Of a DNA stretch of 63,539 bases, positions 55,356 through 63,539 are shown piece by piece. The translations under genes and the position numbers were made by a program. The notes beneath the pieces are model-generated. The model was given only the letters and a program-made list of their open reading frames with translations, did not search any database and was not told the DNA's origin. Source of the stretch: Candidatus Gastranaerophilales bacterium (lineage in GTDB: Bacteria; Cyanobacteriota; Vampirovibrionia; Gastranaerophilales; Gastranaerophilaceae). The stretch spans positions 1 through 63,539 of the forward strand of contig CALUVL010000012.1 of NCBI GenBank assembly GCA_944324225.1. The letters are read 5' to 3'. Positions within the stretch are counted from its first letter, which is position 1; every line of letters starts with the position of its first letter.

Positions 55356-56108
55356 TCAATTCTTAGTCTGCGGCAAATTAAGCCTGAAATAGAACTGTTT
55401 TATTGCATCCTGAACAACTTTGGATTCTCTGGAAATCGAGTTTTCTTTCAAATCTTTGTCAAACGGAATTACACCAAGAACATCTAACTGGTATTTGTTT
55501 AAAAGTGTTGAAATGGAAGCAATATCGTTGTTTTCAACTTTGTTGATTACAACGCCTAATTGTCCGCCCGCAGCATATTTTGCGCTGAATTCTTCAATAC
55601 GTTTTGCAAGATGAGCGCTTTCATCAGTTGGATTGGCGACAATTATTGTAGTATCAATGTCTGTATCCACAAGCTGGTTAAGATATTTAAGATCAAATTC
55701 ACAGTCAAATATTACAATATCATATCTTTCTATAAGTTTTAACACCGCATCATTAATCTGTCCTGTAATCGGGCATCTGCAGTCTTTCGAGCCGACAAAC
55801 CACGAAACTATAATGTCAACGTTCTCTGTTAAAGGAACAACAATATCTTCCATTGCCCATTCTACATATTCCTGTTTGGTCATTCCTTCCGGAATTCCTG
55901 TTTTGTATTCATGTTTTCCACTGCGAATGCCATAAATAGTGTTTCTTATATCAAGTCCGAAGCTGTGTCCGAGTTCGCTTGCAAGGTCATTGTCAAAAAG
56001 CAGAATGCTCTTTTCAGGAAAAAAATCCTGAAAAATTCTCAAAAAAGCCTTTGTTATTGTTGTTTTTCCGCTTCCGCTTTTGCCTGTTATTGCAAGTTTA
56101 GTCGTCAA
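55356..56108 (-). CDS. CooC/AcsF-like nickel-insertion ATPase
   Basis: SIMIBI-class P-loop NTPase of 250 residues. The P-loop is ITGKSGSGKTTITK (deviant lysine Lys10 present). Cys110 and Cys112 form the CxC motif in GSKDCRCPITG, at nearly the same position as the Ni-binding CxC of CooC1. FDCEFDLKYLNQL is the Walker B-like region. Family members mature the Ni-Fe-S active sites of carbon monoxide dehydrogenase or acetyl-CoA synthase. No such enzyme gene is in the window. It overlaps the core-MetE gene by 11 nt and precedes folD. Confidence 0.83.
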   Translation of the reverse strand: MTTKLAITGKSGSGKTTITKAFLRIFQDFFPEKSILLFDNDLASELGHSFGLDIRNTIYGIRSGKHEYKTGIPEGMTKQEYVEWAMEDIVVPLTENVDIIVSWFVGSKDCRCPITGQINDAVLKLIERYDIVIFDCEFDLKYLNQLVDTDIDTTIIVANPTDESAHLAKRIEEFSAKYAAGGQLGVVINKVENNDIASISTLLNKYQLDVLGVIPFDKDLKENSISRESKVVQDAIKQFYFRLNLPQTKN

Positions 56109-57177
56109 TATTGTATATCTCCTTTAGGCTGATAGATAATTCTTTTGTTAAATCCATTGCTTTTTCAGCAAGTTCCACCGTCAAAACTCCGGCTCCGCAG
56201 GATGGTGTTATAATCGAATTTTCTATTACAAGTTTCTCATCAATTCCGTTTTTAGTCAAATATTTTACAGCAGTTTGATATTTTTTAATTAAATCTTCTG
56301 CGGTTATTTTTTCAAGTGCGGCTTTATCAAGTGTCGGAACGATTCCGAAAGCAATTTTTCCGCCTTTTTGCAGAAACTCTTTTATCTCTCCGGCAAACAG
56401 GCTTAAGTTTTCAGAGAATGAGTAAGCGTCCGGATTGATTATTTCAAAACCTGAATTTAAGGGGATTGACCAGTTGCATTTTCCGCAGCAGTGGATTGCA
56501 GGGATAGCGCAATTGTGTTTCAAAGTTTGTGTAATATCTATAAACATATTTTTCACTTCATCCTCTGAAACACTTACATACGCTGATGTCCCTAGTTGGG
56601 AAAGTGTCGGTTCATCTGTGAAGATTATCGGTGTGGTATTTGGACTTGCTTCTTTGATTTTTTTGATTTGCCATAAGGCTTTTAAAATTAAGTTTTTTGT
56701 TATTATTTCCCGAAGGGTTTCGTCATAGACTGCGGTTTGTTCGTCTTTGGTATATAAAGCCGAAGAAAGTGTGAACGGCCCGACTATCTGACCTTTTGCA
56801 TAAGGCGGCCGCAGTTCTTTTATTATTGAAATGTATTCTTCAAATGCTGATGCGTGGATGATTTTGTATTTTTCAAGAAGCGGAGAATTTATATCCGATA
56901 TTATAGTTTCGTAATCGTTGAAAAATTCCTCCAGATCCTCGAAAAATTTGTCATAATTTGTGTCAAGGAATACTTTATTATTTTCGCAAAAAAATGAGGG
57001 CATATTATCCAGAAACTGGAAAATCATGTCCTCATTTTTATTAATTTTTACCATCTGCGGCCAGAACGGGATTGTTGAAAAATCTCTTCTGACAAGTTCG
57101 GCAGCTTTGGTGATGTCAGTATGCGGAAGTGAACCGATTGCAGTACATTCAAGAGTCAAATTTTTGGACTGATTCAA
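56098..57177 (-). CDS. Core-MetE-like (methionine synthase II / UROD superfamily) methyltransferase
   Basis: 359 residues matching only the C-terminal catalytic part of MetE. TAIGSLPHTD at the start is the TTTIGSFP-like entry to the domain. Zinc ligands are visible as HCC (His229, Cys231) in AIHCCGKCNW and Cys327 in ITPSCGAGV. The N-terminal half of standard MetE is absent. Such short core-MetE proteins can take the methyl group from a corrinoid protein instead of methyl-THF. Its tight coupling to cooC and folD supports a one-carbon role. MtaA-type methyltransferases are an alternative. Confidence 0.75.
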   Translation of the reverse strand: MNQSKNLTLECTAIGSLPHTDITKAAELVRRDFSTIPFWPQMVKINKNEDMIFQFLDNMPSFFCENNKVFLDTNYDKFFEDLEEFFNDYETIISDINSPLLEKYKIIHASAFEEYISIIKELRPPYAKGQIVGPFTLSSALYTKDEQTAVYDETLREIITKNLILKALWQIKKIKEASPNTTPIIFTDEPTLSQLGTSAYVSVSEDEVKNMFIDITQTLKHNCAIPAIHCCGKCNWSIPLNSGFEIINPDAYSFSENLSLFAGEIKEFLQKGGKIAFGIVPTLDKAALEKITAEDLIKKYQTAVKYLTKNGIDEKLVIENSIITPSCGAGVLTVELAEKAMDLTKELSISLKEIYNIDD

Positions 57178-57209
57178 AATGCTTTCCTCACTTACCGCAA
57201 TGTTGAAAG

Positions 57210-57716
57210 TTATTCTTCTGTTGTTTCAGCTTCTTCAATTTCTTCAACTACAGATTCTTTAACAACTTCTGAGGCTGTAACTGAAACAGGAAGTTCGCAT
57301 TTAACTTTAGAAGTTAATTTGATAAGCATTGTGTAGTTGCCGATTTTGTTAATCGGAGCATTGAGAGTAACAGTTTTTCTGTCAACTTCGATACCTGATT
57401 TAGCAAGAAGTTCTTCGGTAAGTTTTTTGGTTGTAATAGTACCGAACAATTTGCCTGATTCGCCTGCTTTAGCTGAAAGTTCGAGAGTACCGAATTTTTC
57501 AATCTGTTCAGCTTTAGCAAGAGCTTCGTGGTGAAGTTTTTCCTGTTTAGCTTTAATTCTTGCCAGATTCTGTTCTCTGTTTTTCAAAGCACCTTCAGTA
57601 GCGACTTCTGCTGCGTTTTGCGGAAGCAAAAAGTTTCTTGCATAGCCGTCTTTTACGTTAACAATATCACCGGCTTCGCCGAGGTTTTGTACGTCTTTTT
57701 TTAATATAACTTGCAT
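57210..57716 (-). CDS. rplI: 50S ribosomal protein L9 with acidic tail
   Basis: Large-subunit protein that affects reading-frame fidelity. MQVILKKDVQNLGEAGDIVNVKDGYARNFLLPQNAA is diagnostic (read in parts), and a helix links the N- and C-terminal domains. 168 residues, about 20 more than usual; the extra C-terminal part is Glu/Thr-rich (VVEEIEEAETTEE). AAAGGAGAA lies upstream of the ATG at 57716. Usual partners rpsF, ssb and rpsR are not here. Confidence 0.96.
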   Translation of the reverse strand: MQVILKKDVQNLGEAGDIVNVKDGYARNFLLPQNAAEVATEGALKNREQNLARIKAKQEKLHHEALAKAEQIEKFGTLELSAKAGESGKLFGTITTKKLTEELLAKSGIEVDRKTVTLNAPINKIGNYTMLIKLTSKVKCELPVSVTASEVVKESVVEEIEEAETTEE

Positions 57717-57854
57717 TTCAAAATTCTCCTTTAGTATTTATATTCTGCCAGTACGAGCATACTACAACAAACATAACTGCTTGTCGAGCCTTTTTTATCA
57801 ATTGTTAAGTTAGGTGTAGAAATGGTGAAGCGTGAGGGAGGGTGTGGCGCAGTT

Positions 57855-57996
57855 CCCTCTCCCCTTGTGGCGGATTTTCGGTAGGGTGGAGCGAAGCGAA
57901 ACCCGTAAGGTGCGGGTCGGACGTTACTCCGCTCCTGTCCCCGCCATCTGCGGGGCGGGCCCGAATAATCCAAGAGGGAGAGGGTCAGGGTGAGGG
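57855..57996. repeat. GC-rich palindromic repeat
   Basis: CCCTCTCCC (57855-57863) pairs with GGGAGAGGG (57976-57984), and GGGTGAGGG (57988-57996) is complementary to CCCTCACCC at 58221-58229. The interior is more GC-rich than the surroundings and contains CCCCGCC...GGGGCGGG. It resembles a dispersed repeat. No credible gene overlaps it. Confidence 0.6.
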
Positions 57997-58041
57997 GGTA
58001 ATTTCGTTGAAGGGCTGAAAAGTTGAACGGTTGAAAGGTTA

Positions 58042-58329
58042 GTCATTGCGAGCGCAAGCGAAGCAATCCAGCCGATTGGGATTCTGAAATAAATTCAGAA
58101 TGACAAAATGGCAGGAAATTAGATTCTTCGCTTACGCTCAGAATGAGATAACAAGTTGGGTAGGTCGGATTTACTAATCCGACATTAAGTCTAATTTTTC
58201 ATCCATTTTGAGTTATTCACCCTCACCCGAATTTCTAAATTCGCTATGCTCATTAAGAAATTCAACCCTCTCCCGTCATCAGGGAGAGGGAGAAAAAACT
58301 GGATTGCTTCGCCTTCGGCTCGCAATGAC
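58042..58329. repeat. Large inverted repeat with 30-bp arms
   Basis: GTCATTGCGAGCGCAAGCG (58042 onward, to 58071) is repeated as the reverse complement at 58299-58329, with a few mismatches. Between the arms lie ATTCTGAA...TTCAGAAT, the palindromic repeat end ATTCAGAATGACAAAATGGC (58093-58112), and CCCTCTCCC (58266-58274) / GGGAGAGGG (58282-58290). A nested array of mobile-type palindromes seems to have accumulated in this gap. Confidence 0.6.
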
Positions 58330-58440
58330 ATTTAATTTTCTCTCCATTAGGAAAAAGCAAAACACCCAAAAACCTGACAGTGTAACAAAATGTAAAGATG
58401 AGTTTAAAAAAGTCTGAAACCTAGTTATACTCTGCTATAT

Positions 58441-58475
58441 GATATGATATGATATGATATGATGCGATGCGATGC
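58441..58475. repeat. Compound pentanucleotide tandem repeat (GATAT)4(GATGC)3
   Basis: GATAT repeats four times (58441-58460) and then GATGC three times (58461-58475), with partial units on both sides. It lies about 100 bp upstream of the ATG at 58573. Slippage here could alter spacing in a promoter region. The rest of 57717-58572 is repeats, with no gene. Confidence 0.85.
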
Positions 58476-58572
58476 GGGCGTGGCAATACTTTTGGCCTTT
58501 TTGTTTTAATAAAAGCATAGGGGAATTGATTCTAACCTGAAGTGGAATAAAAAACAGAAAGGAAAAGGAAAA

Positions 58573-59280
58573 ATGAGTATTGTACAGATTGGGGCACGCC
58601 TTGTCCGCAAATTCGGCGAGGGAAAAAATTTAAGAATAGTAGTATCAGAAACATTAAACGGAAAAACACTTACCAAAGTTTTGGATTCAAATGGAAACAC
58701 TATTATAAACAAAGCTAAAAAAATAGACCGTTATGAAGTCGGGAACAAAAAAGTTTCAACAATAACAAAAGTATCAGAGGAGTCAGGTTATTGTCTTGAA
58801 AAAACAGTAACAGATCGTGTGTATGACGCGGAATCCGGCTTGTTGGGCATGAGAAGGACATATTTTCTTAATGTAGGACGTGATACTGAATTTGTTAAAC
58901 TGTCTACCGCGAAAAGGTTTATGGCTGGAGACAGAAGAGGAATTAACAAAGAATTTGATGAATACGGTATAGCTAAATCAAGAGGAATTCTTGCAGATGG
59001 CCATAGGATATTGTACCATAATAGCTATGGTTTACCAGTGCGCGGCTCTTATCCCTGTGACTATGCTTGTAAGATATTGGAGCATAATAACAAAGGTTTA
59101 CCGATACCTAGGGGTACAAATCCAGAGGAAATGAAGGATATGAAGCTTGCCGAGATGCGGTGCTGGCATGTGCTGCATAATCCTGACCTATCTTATGCAC
59201 CTGCAAAATTCAGACTTGGTTATCTCAACAAACAGGATGAAGTTCTCGGAACAATTCATGATCTTGACAAATTCTTTTAA
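58573..59280 (+). CDS. Hypothetical protein
   Basis: 235 residues, no recognised domain. The N-terminal half is beta-like with repeated Thr/Lys/Val (SETLNGKTLTKVLDSNGNTIINKAKK), reminiscent of short DSNGN-type repeats. The second half is basic with several His and Cys. There is no signal peptide or membrane segment. AAAGGAAAAGG precedes the ATG. It is a single-gene unit with its own terminator. The pentanucleotide repeat upstream may affect its expression. Confidence 0.7.
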   Translation: MSIVQIGARLVRKFGEGKNLRIVVSETLNGKTLTKVLDSNGNTIINKAKKIDRYEVGNKKVSTITKVSEESGYCLEKTVTDRVYDAESGLLGMRRTYFLNVGRDTEFVKLSTAKRFMAGDRRGINKEFDEYGIAKSRGILADGHRILYHNSYGLPVRGSYPCDYACKILEHNNKGLPIPRGTNPEEMKDMKLAEMRCWHVLHNPDLSYAPAKFRLGYLNKQDEVLGTIHDLDKFF

Positions 59281-59303
59281 ATCTAGATAAGCAGACAGAT
59301 ACT

Positions 59304-59335
59304 AAAACCGGACAGGTAACCCCCCGTCCGGTTTT
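59304..59335 (+). terminator. Intrinsic terminator
   Basis: AAAACCGGAC (59304-59313) pairs with GTCCGGTTTT (59326-59335), followed by one more T. Confidence 0.88.
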
Positions 59336-59379
59336 TATAATTTGCCGCAAAAATTCTTCCGGAAATCTCCGTTTAAGTT

Positions 59380-60030
59380 TTACTTCACATCAGGAAATAC
59401 ATACTTAACCCCGTCGTCGCCTCTCCAGCGGATGTAACCTGTTTTTGGAATTTTATCGAGGTCAACAACCGACACGAGCGCCCAGTTCCCACGAAGAACA
59501 TTCAATTTTATAAATTGTGGATGATTGATATGCGCAACAACCTGTGAATTTTCGTCTGTATCAGAATATAATTTGTAAGTGTTTGCCGGTGCGTCTTTTA
59601 GAATTTTCAATCCGTATTTTTTGCCGTAGGTATTGTAAAAATGTATCCACGTCATAAATTTATACGGATCATCTTTTTTTAGCCAGCCGCTTTTGTTGTT
59701 TTTGTTGTCGTAAATCAGTTTTACCCAGTCTTCGGTTTCGTCATCTACCGCCATCAGGGCAAGCTGTTTTGAGCCGATAAAAACAGTAAAAACGTCATCA
59801 AATGACAATTCCTGCGGAGTTAAACTGTCGGATGTCCAGTTGATTGTCTGTATAACTTCCGATTTTTCATCAGGTTCCTGATGTAAAATTACAGGTGTTC
59901 CAACCTGATAAAACCCGTAGGTTTTTGTATGAAGTGTTGTGCTGTAAGACGGGATTACGTCTTTGCAAAACGCAGGCAATGTTATAAATATTGCCGTACA
60001 TATTGATATAAGAATTTTTTTAATCATCAA
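59380..60030 (-). CDS. Secreted SH3-like hypothetical protein
   Basis: 216 residues. A signal peptide is visible: MMIKKILISICTAIFITLPAFC, possibly lipoprotein-like (LPAFC). The mature part has two short beta-rich segments with SH3b-like features (GTPVILHQEPDEKSEVIQTI; WVKLIYDNKNNKSGWLKKDDP; YKLYSDTDENSQVVAHI). This looks periplasmic or outer-membrane attached, possibly peptidoglycan-binding. It begins 3 nt after the pheT stop with GGGAG upstream, so it is co-transcribed with pheT. Confidence 0.75.
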   Translation of the reverse strand: MMIKKILISICTAIFITLPAFCKDVIPSYSTTLHTKTYGFYQVGTPVILHQEPDEKSEVIQTINWTSDSLTPQELSFDDVFTVFIGSKQLALMAVDDETEDWVKLIYDNKNNKSGWLKKDDPYKFMTWIHFYNTYGKKYGLKILKDAPANTYKLYSDTDENSQVVAHINHPQFIKLNVLRGNWALVSVVDLDKIPKTGYIRWRGDDGVKYVFPDVK

Positions 60031-60033
60031 GTT

Positions 60034-62514
60034 TTACTCCCTGAAACTTATGTCAGCATAAGTTTTTTTGAGTTTGTCACGTACGGAATTCATTTGTTTT
60101 TCGATAACTTCATCCGTAAGTGTTGAATTCTCATCCTGCATTTTAATACGGAATGCGACGCTTTTGTATCCTTCCTGAATGTGTCCGCCCTGATAAACAT
60201 CAAAAACTTCACTGCCTTTGAAAATGTTTTGCTGGACAGAGCCTTTTATAACCTTCTGGATTTCGTCAAAAGTTACGTCCTGATTGATTACAAATGCTAA
60301 ATCTCTTCTGACTTCAGGGAATTGCGGAAGTTTTTTGTATCTCGGTGTTTTTTCTTTGACAATTGAAATAACTTCATCAAGGTCAAGTTTGAAAATAAAC
60401 GCATCCTGATTAAGTTTCAGTTTGTCTTTCAATACAGGATGAATCTGGCCGAAGTATCCGATTGTCGTGGGAGTTTTGCCAAGAAGCGTGATGACGGCAG
60501 TCTTGTACGGGTGAAGAATTGCGTGTGTTTTAGCCAGTTCTGTTTTTTCCAGAGGCTGGAGTTTTATGCGTTTTGAAATCTCCAATTCTTCAAATAGTTT
60601 TTCCATAATTCCTTTGACAGTATAAAAATCTACTTCTCCCGAATGCTGCCAGAGTGAATTCTGAATATCTCCGGTGATAATGCCTTCAAGGGTTTTAGTT
60701 TCTTTTACACCTGAATTTTTTTCGTCAGGTGCCGAAACCTGATAGTAAGTTTTTCCGATTTCGTAATTCCAGATGTTTTTCTGTCCGTTGTCAAAGTTGT
60801 ATTTCAATACGTTTAACATATTTGCGGCAAGGGTTTGTCTTAGCATTGTGTAGTCTTCGCTTGCCGGATGTTCTACGCAGACAGCTTTTGATTCGTCGTA
60901 TGGAATCATAAACCTGTCTAATAACGGTTTTCCGATAAGAGAACTTGTCTGGATTTCGTTCAGACCGCAGGAAAGCATAATTTCATGAACTTTTTTGATA
61001 ATTTTTTCTTCCAGAGTGATTTCCGGAAGCTGAACTTTCTGCGGAAGCGTCGGTGAAATCTTGTCATAACCGTTAATCCTTGCGATTTCTTCAATCAAAT
61101 CTATTTCACGGGTTACGTCGTAAGCACGGAACGAAGGAACAAGAAATTTTGCCGCAATTTCGTTTCCGCCGAGTTTTTTGAACCCGAGGTTTTCAAGAAT
61201 ATTGATGCATCTTTCAGGCGCAATTTCAACTCCGAGAATTCTTTTCAACTGGTTGTATCTTAATGTGATTTCAATCGGTTCAAGTTTGTTTTTACCTGTT
61301 TCAACAACTCCTTCGATTTGTGCATCAGCAAGTTCCGCCATCAACTGCATAGCACGCATCAGGGCAGGTTTTATTGCCTCAATATCAACACCTCTTTCAA
61401 ATCTTGAGCAGGCTTCGCTTTTGTAACCGACGCTGTGGGAGTTTTTGCGGTTGCTTGCAGGCGGAAAATATGCCGCTTCAAGCGCAATTGCGGTTGTGTT
61501 GTCGTCGATTTCTGAGTTTTCTCCGCCGAAAACACCTGCAATACAAACACCTTTATTTCTGTCGGCAATCAAAACCGTGTCACGGGTAAGGTTTCTTTCA
61601 ACTCCGTCAAGCGTTACGATAGTTTCGCCTTCTTTTGCCCGTCTTATGCAAAGATATCCGTCAAGTTTGTTCAGGTCAAAAGCGTGGAAAGGTGTGCCGT
61701 ATTCAAGCATTACATAGTTTGTAATATCTACAACGTTATTAATTGCACGGACACCTGATGCAATCAGTCTTTTTTGCATCCAATCAGGCGAAGGCTTGAT
61801 TTTAATGTTTTTCAGAATTCCCAGTGAATAGTATTTGCAAACATCATCATCTATAATTTCAACTTTAAATTTGTCGGTTGAAAGATCTCTTGTGCATTCG
61901 ATTTTGTTTATTTTAAGAGGTTTGTTGAAAATTGCGCTCAATTCTCTTGCAACACCGATTACGGACATTTGATCACCTCTGTTTGCGGTAGGTGCAACGT
62001 CAAGTATGTAATCTTCTTCAAATCCCAAAACTTTTTCAACGTCTTCTCCGACGGTTACTGAAGGGAAAATTCTGTTAAGTATCAAAATACCGTCTTCTTC
62101 CTGATAACCTCTTTCTGCGACCCCGAGTTCGTCGTCAGAGCAAAGCATACCCTGAGATTCGACACCTCTTATAACGGCAGGAGTGAGTGTAAACATTTCA
62201 CCGGTTTTTCTGTCCAGAACCTGGCTTCCGACACTTGCGTAAGGTACAATCTGTCCTTCTTTAATATTTTGCGCGCCGCAGACAAGCGTTTTCAAGCCCG
62301 AACCTGTGTTTACGGTTACAAGATGAAGACGATCGGAATTCGGATGGTTGTCAATTTTTTCAATTTTAACTGTTCTGATGTTTGTAAATTTTGGCTTAAC
62401 TTCTTCAACAGCTTCTACTTCCAGACCGCTCATCGTAAGTTCATGTGCTATTTGTTCGACTTCTATATCTGATAAATCAACAAATTCATTTAACCAGTTT
62501 AATGATACCTGCAT
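60034..62514 (-). CDS. pheT: Phenylalanyl-tRNA synthetase beta subunit
   Basis: Beta chain of the (alpha beta)2 enzyme. The N-terminal tRNA-binding OB domain (TVNTGSGLKTLVCGAQNIKEGQIVPYASVGS), B3/B4 editing domains with VNNVVDITNYVMLEYGTPFHAFD-type text (INNVVDITNYVM), a B5 domain, and the ferredoxin-like anticodon domain at the C-terminus (RYKKLPQFPEVRRDLAFVINQDV) are all recognisable. 826 residues, full length. The alpha subunit pheS is not upstream; the next gene is divergent fusA. A -10-like TATAAT on the minus strand is at 62566-62571. Confidence 0.97.
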   Translation of the reverse strand: MQVSLNWLNEFVDLSDIEVEQIAHELTMSGLEVEAVEEVKPKFTNIRTVKIEKIDNHPNSDRLHLVTVNTGSGLKTLVCGAQNIKEGQIVPYASVGSQVLDRKTGEMFTLTPAVIRGVESQGMLCSDDELGVAERGYQEEDGILILNRIFPSVTVGEDVEKVLGFEEDYILDVAPTANRGDQMSVIGVARELSAIFNKPLKINKIECTRDLSTDKFKVEIIDDDVCKYYSLGILKNIKIKPSPDWMQKRLIASGVRAINNVVDITNYVMLEYGTPFHAFDLNKLDGYLCIRRAKEGETIVTLDGVERNLTRDTVLIADRNKGVCIAGVFGGENSEIDDNTTAIALEAAYFPPASNRKNSHSVGYKSEACSRFERGVDIEAIKPALMRAMQLMAELADAQIEGVVETGKNKLEPIEITLRYNQLKRILGVEIAPERCINILENLGFKKLGGNEIAAKFLVPSFRAYDVTREIDLIEEIARINGYDKISPTLPQKVQLPEITLEEKIIKKVHEIMLSCGLNEIQTSSLIGKPLLDRFMIPYDESKAVCVEHPASEDYTMLRQTLAANMLNVLKYNFDNGQKNIWNYEIGKTYYQVSAPDEKNSGVKETKTLEGIITGDIQNSLWQHSGEVDFYTVKGIMEKLFEELEISKRIKLQPLEKTELAKTHAILHPYKTAVITLLGKTPTTIGYFGQIHPVLKDKLKLNQDAFIFKLDLDEVISIVKEKTPRYKKLPQFPEVRRDLAFVINQDVTFDEIQKVIKGSVQQNIFKGSEVFDVYQGGHIQEGYKSVAFRIKMQDENSTLTDEVIEKQMNSVRDKLKKTYADISFRE

Positions 62515-62838
62515 TTCTTATTTCCCTCTTTTGTCCTTTTAAAATTTAATTTTTATACCAAGAATATTATACCAAAAGAAAGTAATTGTAAATTATTGAT
62601 TGTAATATGGTTAAAAATATATGATAATGCTTTCGCTTTTGTGAGTTGCAAATGGTACTATTTTGATTACACAAGAAACTTCCGTTTTGCAATAAACAAA
62701 AATAAAGAAATGTTCACATATAAATATGTTACGACAGATTAATAGAATTCTTGATAATAATCATGTTTGTGTGATAATTTTAATGAGGCTAAATATAAAA
62801 TAGCAGAAGTACACAATATATAAAAAAGGAAAAACAAA
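62515..62838. other. Divergent gap between pheT and fusA
   Basis: 324 bp of AT-rich sequence with no gene. It holds a pheT -10 candidate (62566-62571) and a fusA promoter candidate: TTGATA (62751-62756), 16 nt, GATAAT (62773-62778). No riboswitch or T-box was recognised. Confidence 0.5.
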
Positions 62839-63539
62839 ATGGCAAGAAAAACTCCATTGGAAAAAATCAGAAACATTGGTATAGCCGCCCACATTGATGC
62901 CGGCAAAACCACTACAACAGAGCGTATCTTGTTCTACACCGGAAAAACTCACAAAATCGGTGAAGTTCATGACGGTGCTGCCGTAACAGACTTTATGGAA
63001 CAGGAACGTGAAAGAGGTATTACAATCCAGTCAGCAGCAGTTACTGCAGAATGGAAAGGACACCAGATTAACATTATCGATACTCCCGGTCACGTTGACT
63101 TTACAATCGAAGTTGAACGTTCACTTCGTGTATTGGATGGTGTTGTTGCTGTATTCTGTGCAGTAGGCGGTGTTCAATCCCAGTCAGAAACAGTTTGGAG
63201 ACAGGCTAACCGTTACGAAGTTCCGAGAATGGTTTTCGTAAACAAAATGGACAGAACTGGTGCAGATTTCTTTAGAGTTGTTGAACAAATCAAAACAAGA
63301 CTCGGTGCAAACGCTGTTCCGATACAGCTTCCGATTGGTGCTGAAGATAAATTCACAGGTCTTATTGACTTGATGACAATGAAGGCTGAAATTTATACAA
63401 ACGACCTCGGTACAGATATCAGAGAAGAAGAAATCCCTGCTGAATTGGCTGACAAAGCAAAAGAATACAGAGATGCAATGGTTGAAGCTATCGCATCAGA
63501 AGATGATGTTTTGATGGAAAAATTCTTTGAAGATCCTGA
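62839..63539 (+). CDS. fusA: Elongation factor G, 3' end beyond the window
   Basis: Translocation GTPase. The first 233 codons are present. G1 is [17 protein letters not shown]2 [10 protein letters not shown]3 DTPGHVDFT and G4 [16 protein letters not shown] precedes the ATG by about 9 nt. In many bacteria fusA follows rpsL and rpsG; here it stands alone with its own promoter candidate. EF-G variants with altered roles cannot be excluded from the N-terminal part. Confidence 0.95.
   Translation, partial: MARKTPLEKIRNIGIAAHIDAGKTTTTERILFYTGKTHKIGEVHDGAAVTDFMEQERERGITIQSAAVTAEWKGHQINIIDTPGHVDFTIEVERSLRVLDGVVAVFCAVGGVQSQSETVWRQANRYEVPRMVFVNKMDRTGADFFRVVEQIKTRLGANAVPIQLPIGAEDKFTGLIDLMTMKAEIYTNDLGTDIREEEIPAELADKAKEYRDAMVEAIASEDDVLMEKFFEDP

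Noticed and set aside
57731-57973. Proline/arginine-rich minus-strand open frame in the repeat gap
   Set aside because: It coincides with a GC-rich palindromic repeat and its composition is unlike any gene in the window.
58441-58475. Short tandem repeats as a CRISPR array
   Set aside because: Five-base units without spacers; not a CRISPR array. None was found elsewhere.

Overview
The window is about 63.5 kb of low-GC bacterial chromosome. It reads like a non-photosynthetic, anaerobic relative of Cyanobacteria (Melainabacteria / Gastranaerophilales type). That placement is an inference from several features: atpD and atpC form a pair away from the other ATP synthase genes, as in cyanobacteria; a pilin-like protein carries an FTLAEVLITIGIIG leader; both an oxygen-independent class II and an anaerobic class III ribonucleotide reductase are present, together with a hydrogenase maturase; and a Gram-negative envelope is implied by the RND pump with its TolC-like channel. 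No rRNA, tRNA, CRISPR array, transposase or phage module was recognised.

Layout. 1-8 kb: an open-ended hypothetical gene, a hydE-cysK operon, ileS and a dicarboxylate/amino-acid symporter. 8-13.4 kb: nrdJ, a tandemly duplicated terminator unit, uppS, rdgB and a frameshifted metalloprotease-like gene. 13.6-19.4 kb: a three-gene RND efflux operon. 19.5-23.5 kb: an acyltransferase and nrdD-nrdG behind a cobalamin-riboswitch-like leader. 23.6-26.6 kb: atpD-atpC followed by two half-size CHR transporters. 26.6-34.5 kb: a pilin remnant, a pilin, two small regulators, comM, a family 9 glycosyltransferase and an nrtR-like/secG/tcdA/SDR operon. 34.6-40.7 kb: minCDE flanked by two paralogous lytic-transglycosylase/EF-hand proteins and a calpain-like cysteine protease. 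40.8-52.1 kb: the S10-spc ribosomal protein cluster, rpsJ to rplR, with unusually long structured gaps and three foreign genes inside it. 52.1-63.5 kb: a barrel-like protein, a DnaJ-family chaperone, a core-MetE/cooC/folD operon, rplI, an 850-bp repeat-rich gap, pheT and the start of fusA.

How the parts fit. B12 links several loci: nrdJ needs adenosylcobalamin, nrdD has a B12-type riboswitch so the B12-independent enzyme would be made only when the cofactor is short, and the core-MetE/CooC pair points to corrinoid-linked one-carbon transfer. A second thread is a shared promoter-like element, AATTTT-N11-ATACTTTATATA. Six loci match the bipartite form and two more the downstream half. All lie 26-47 bp ahead of genes for small, cell-surface-like or unknown proteins, including both transglycosylase paralogs. 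This may be an undescribed regulon and, with the 178-nt structured repeat whose two copies differ by compensatory stem changes, is the most novel signal here.
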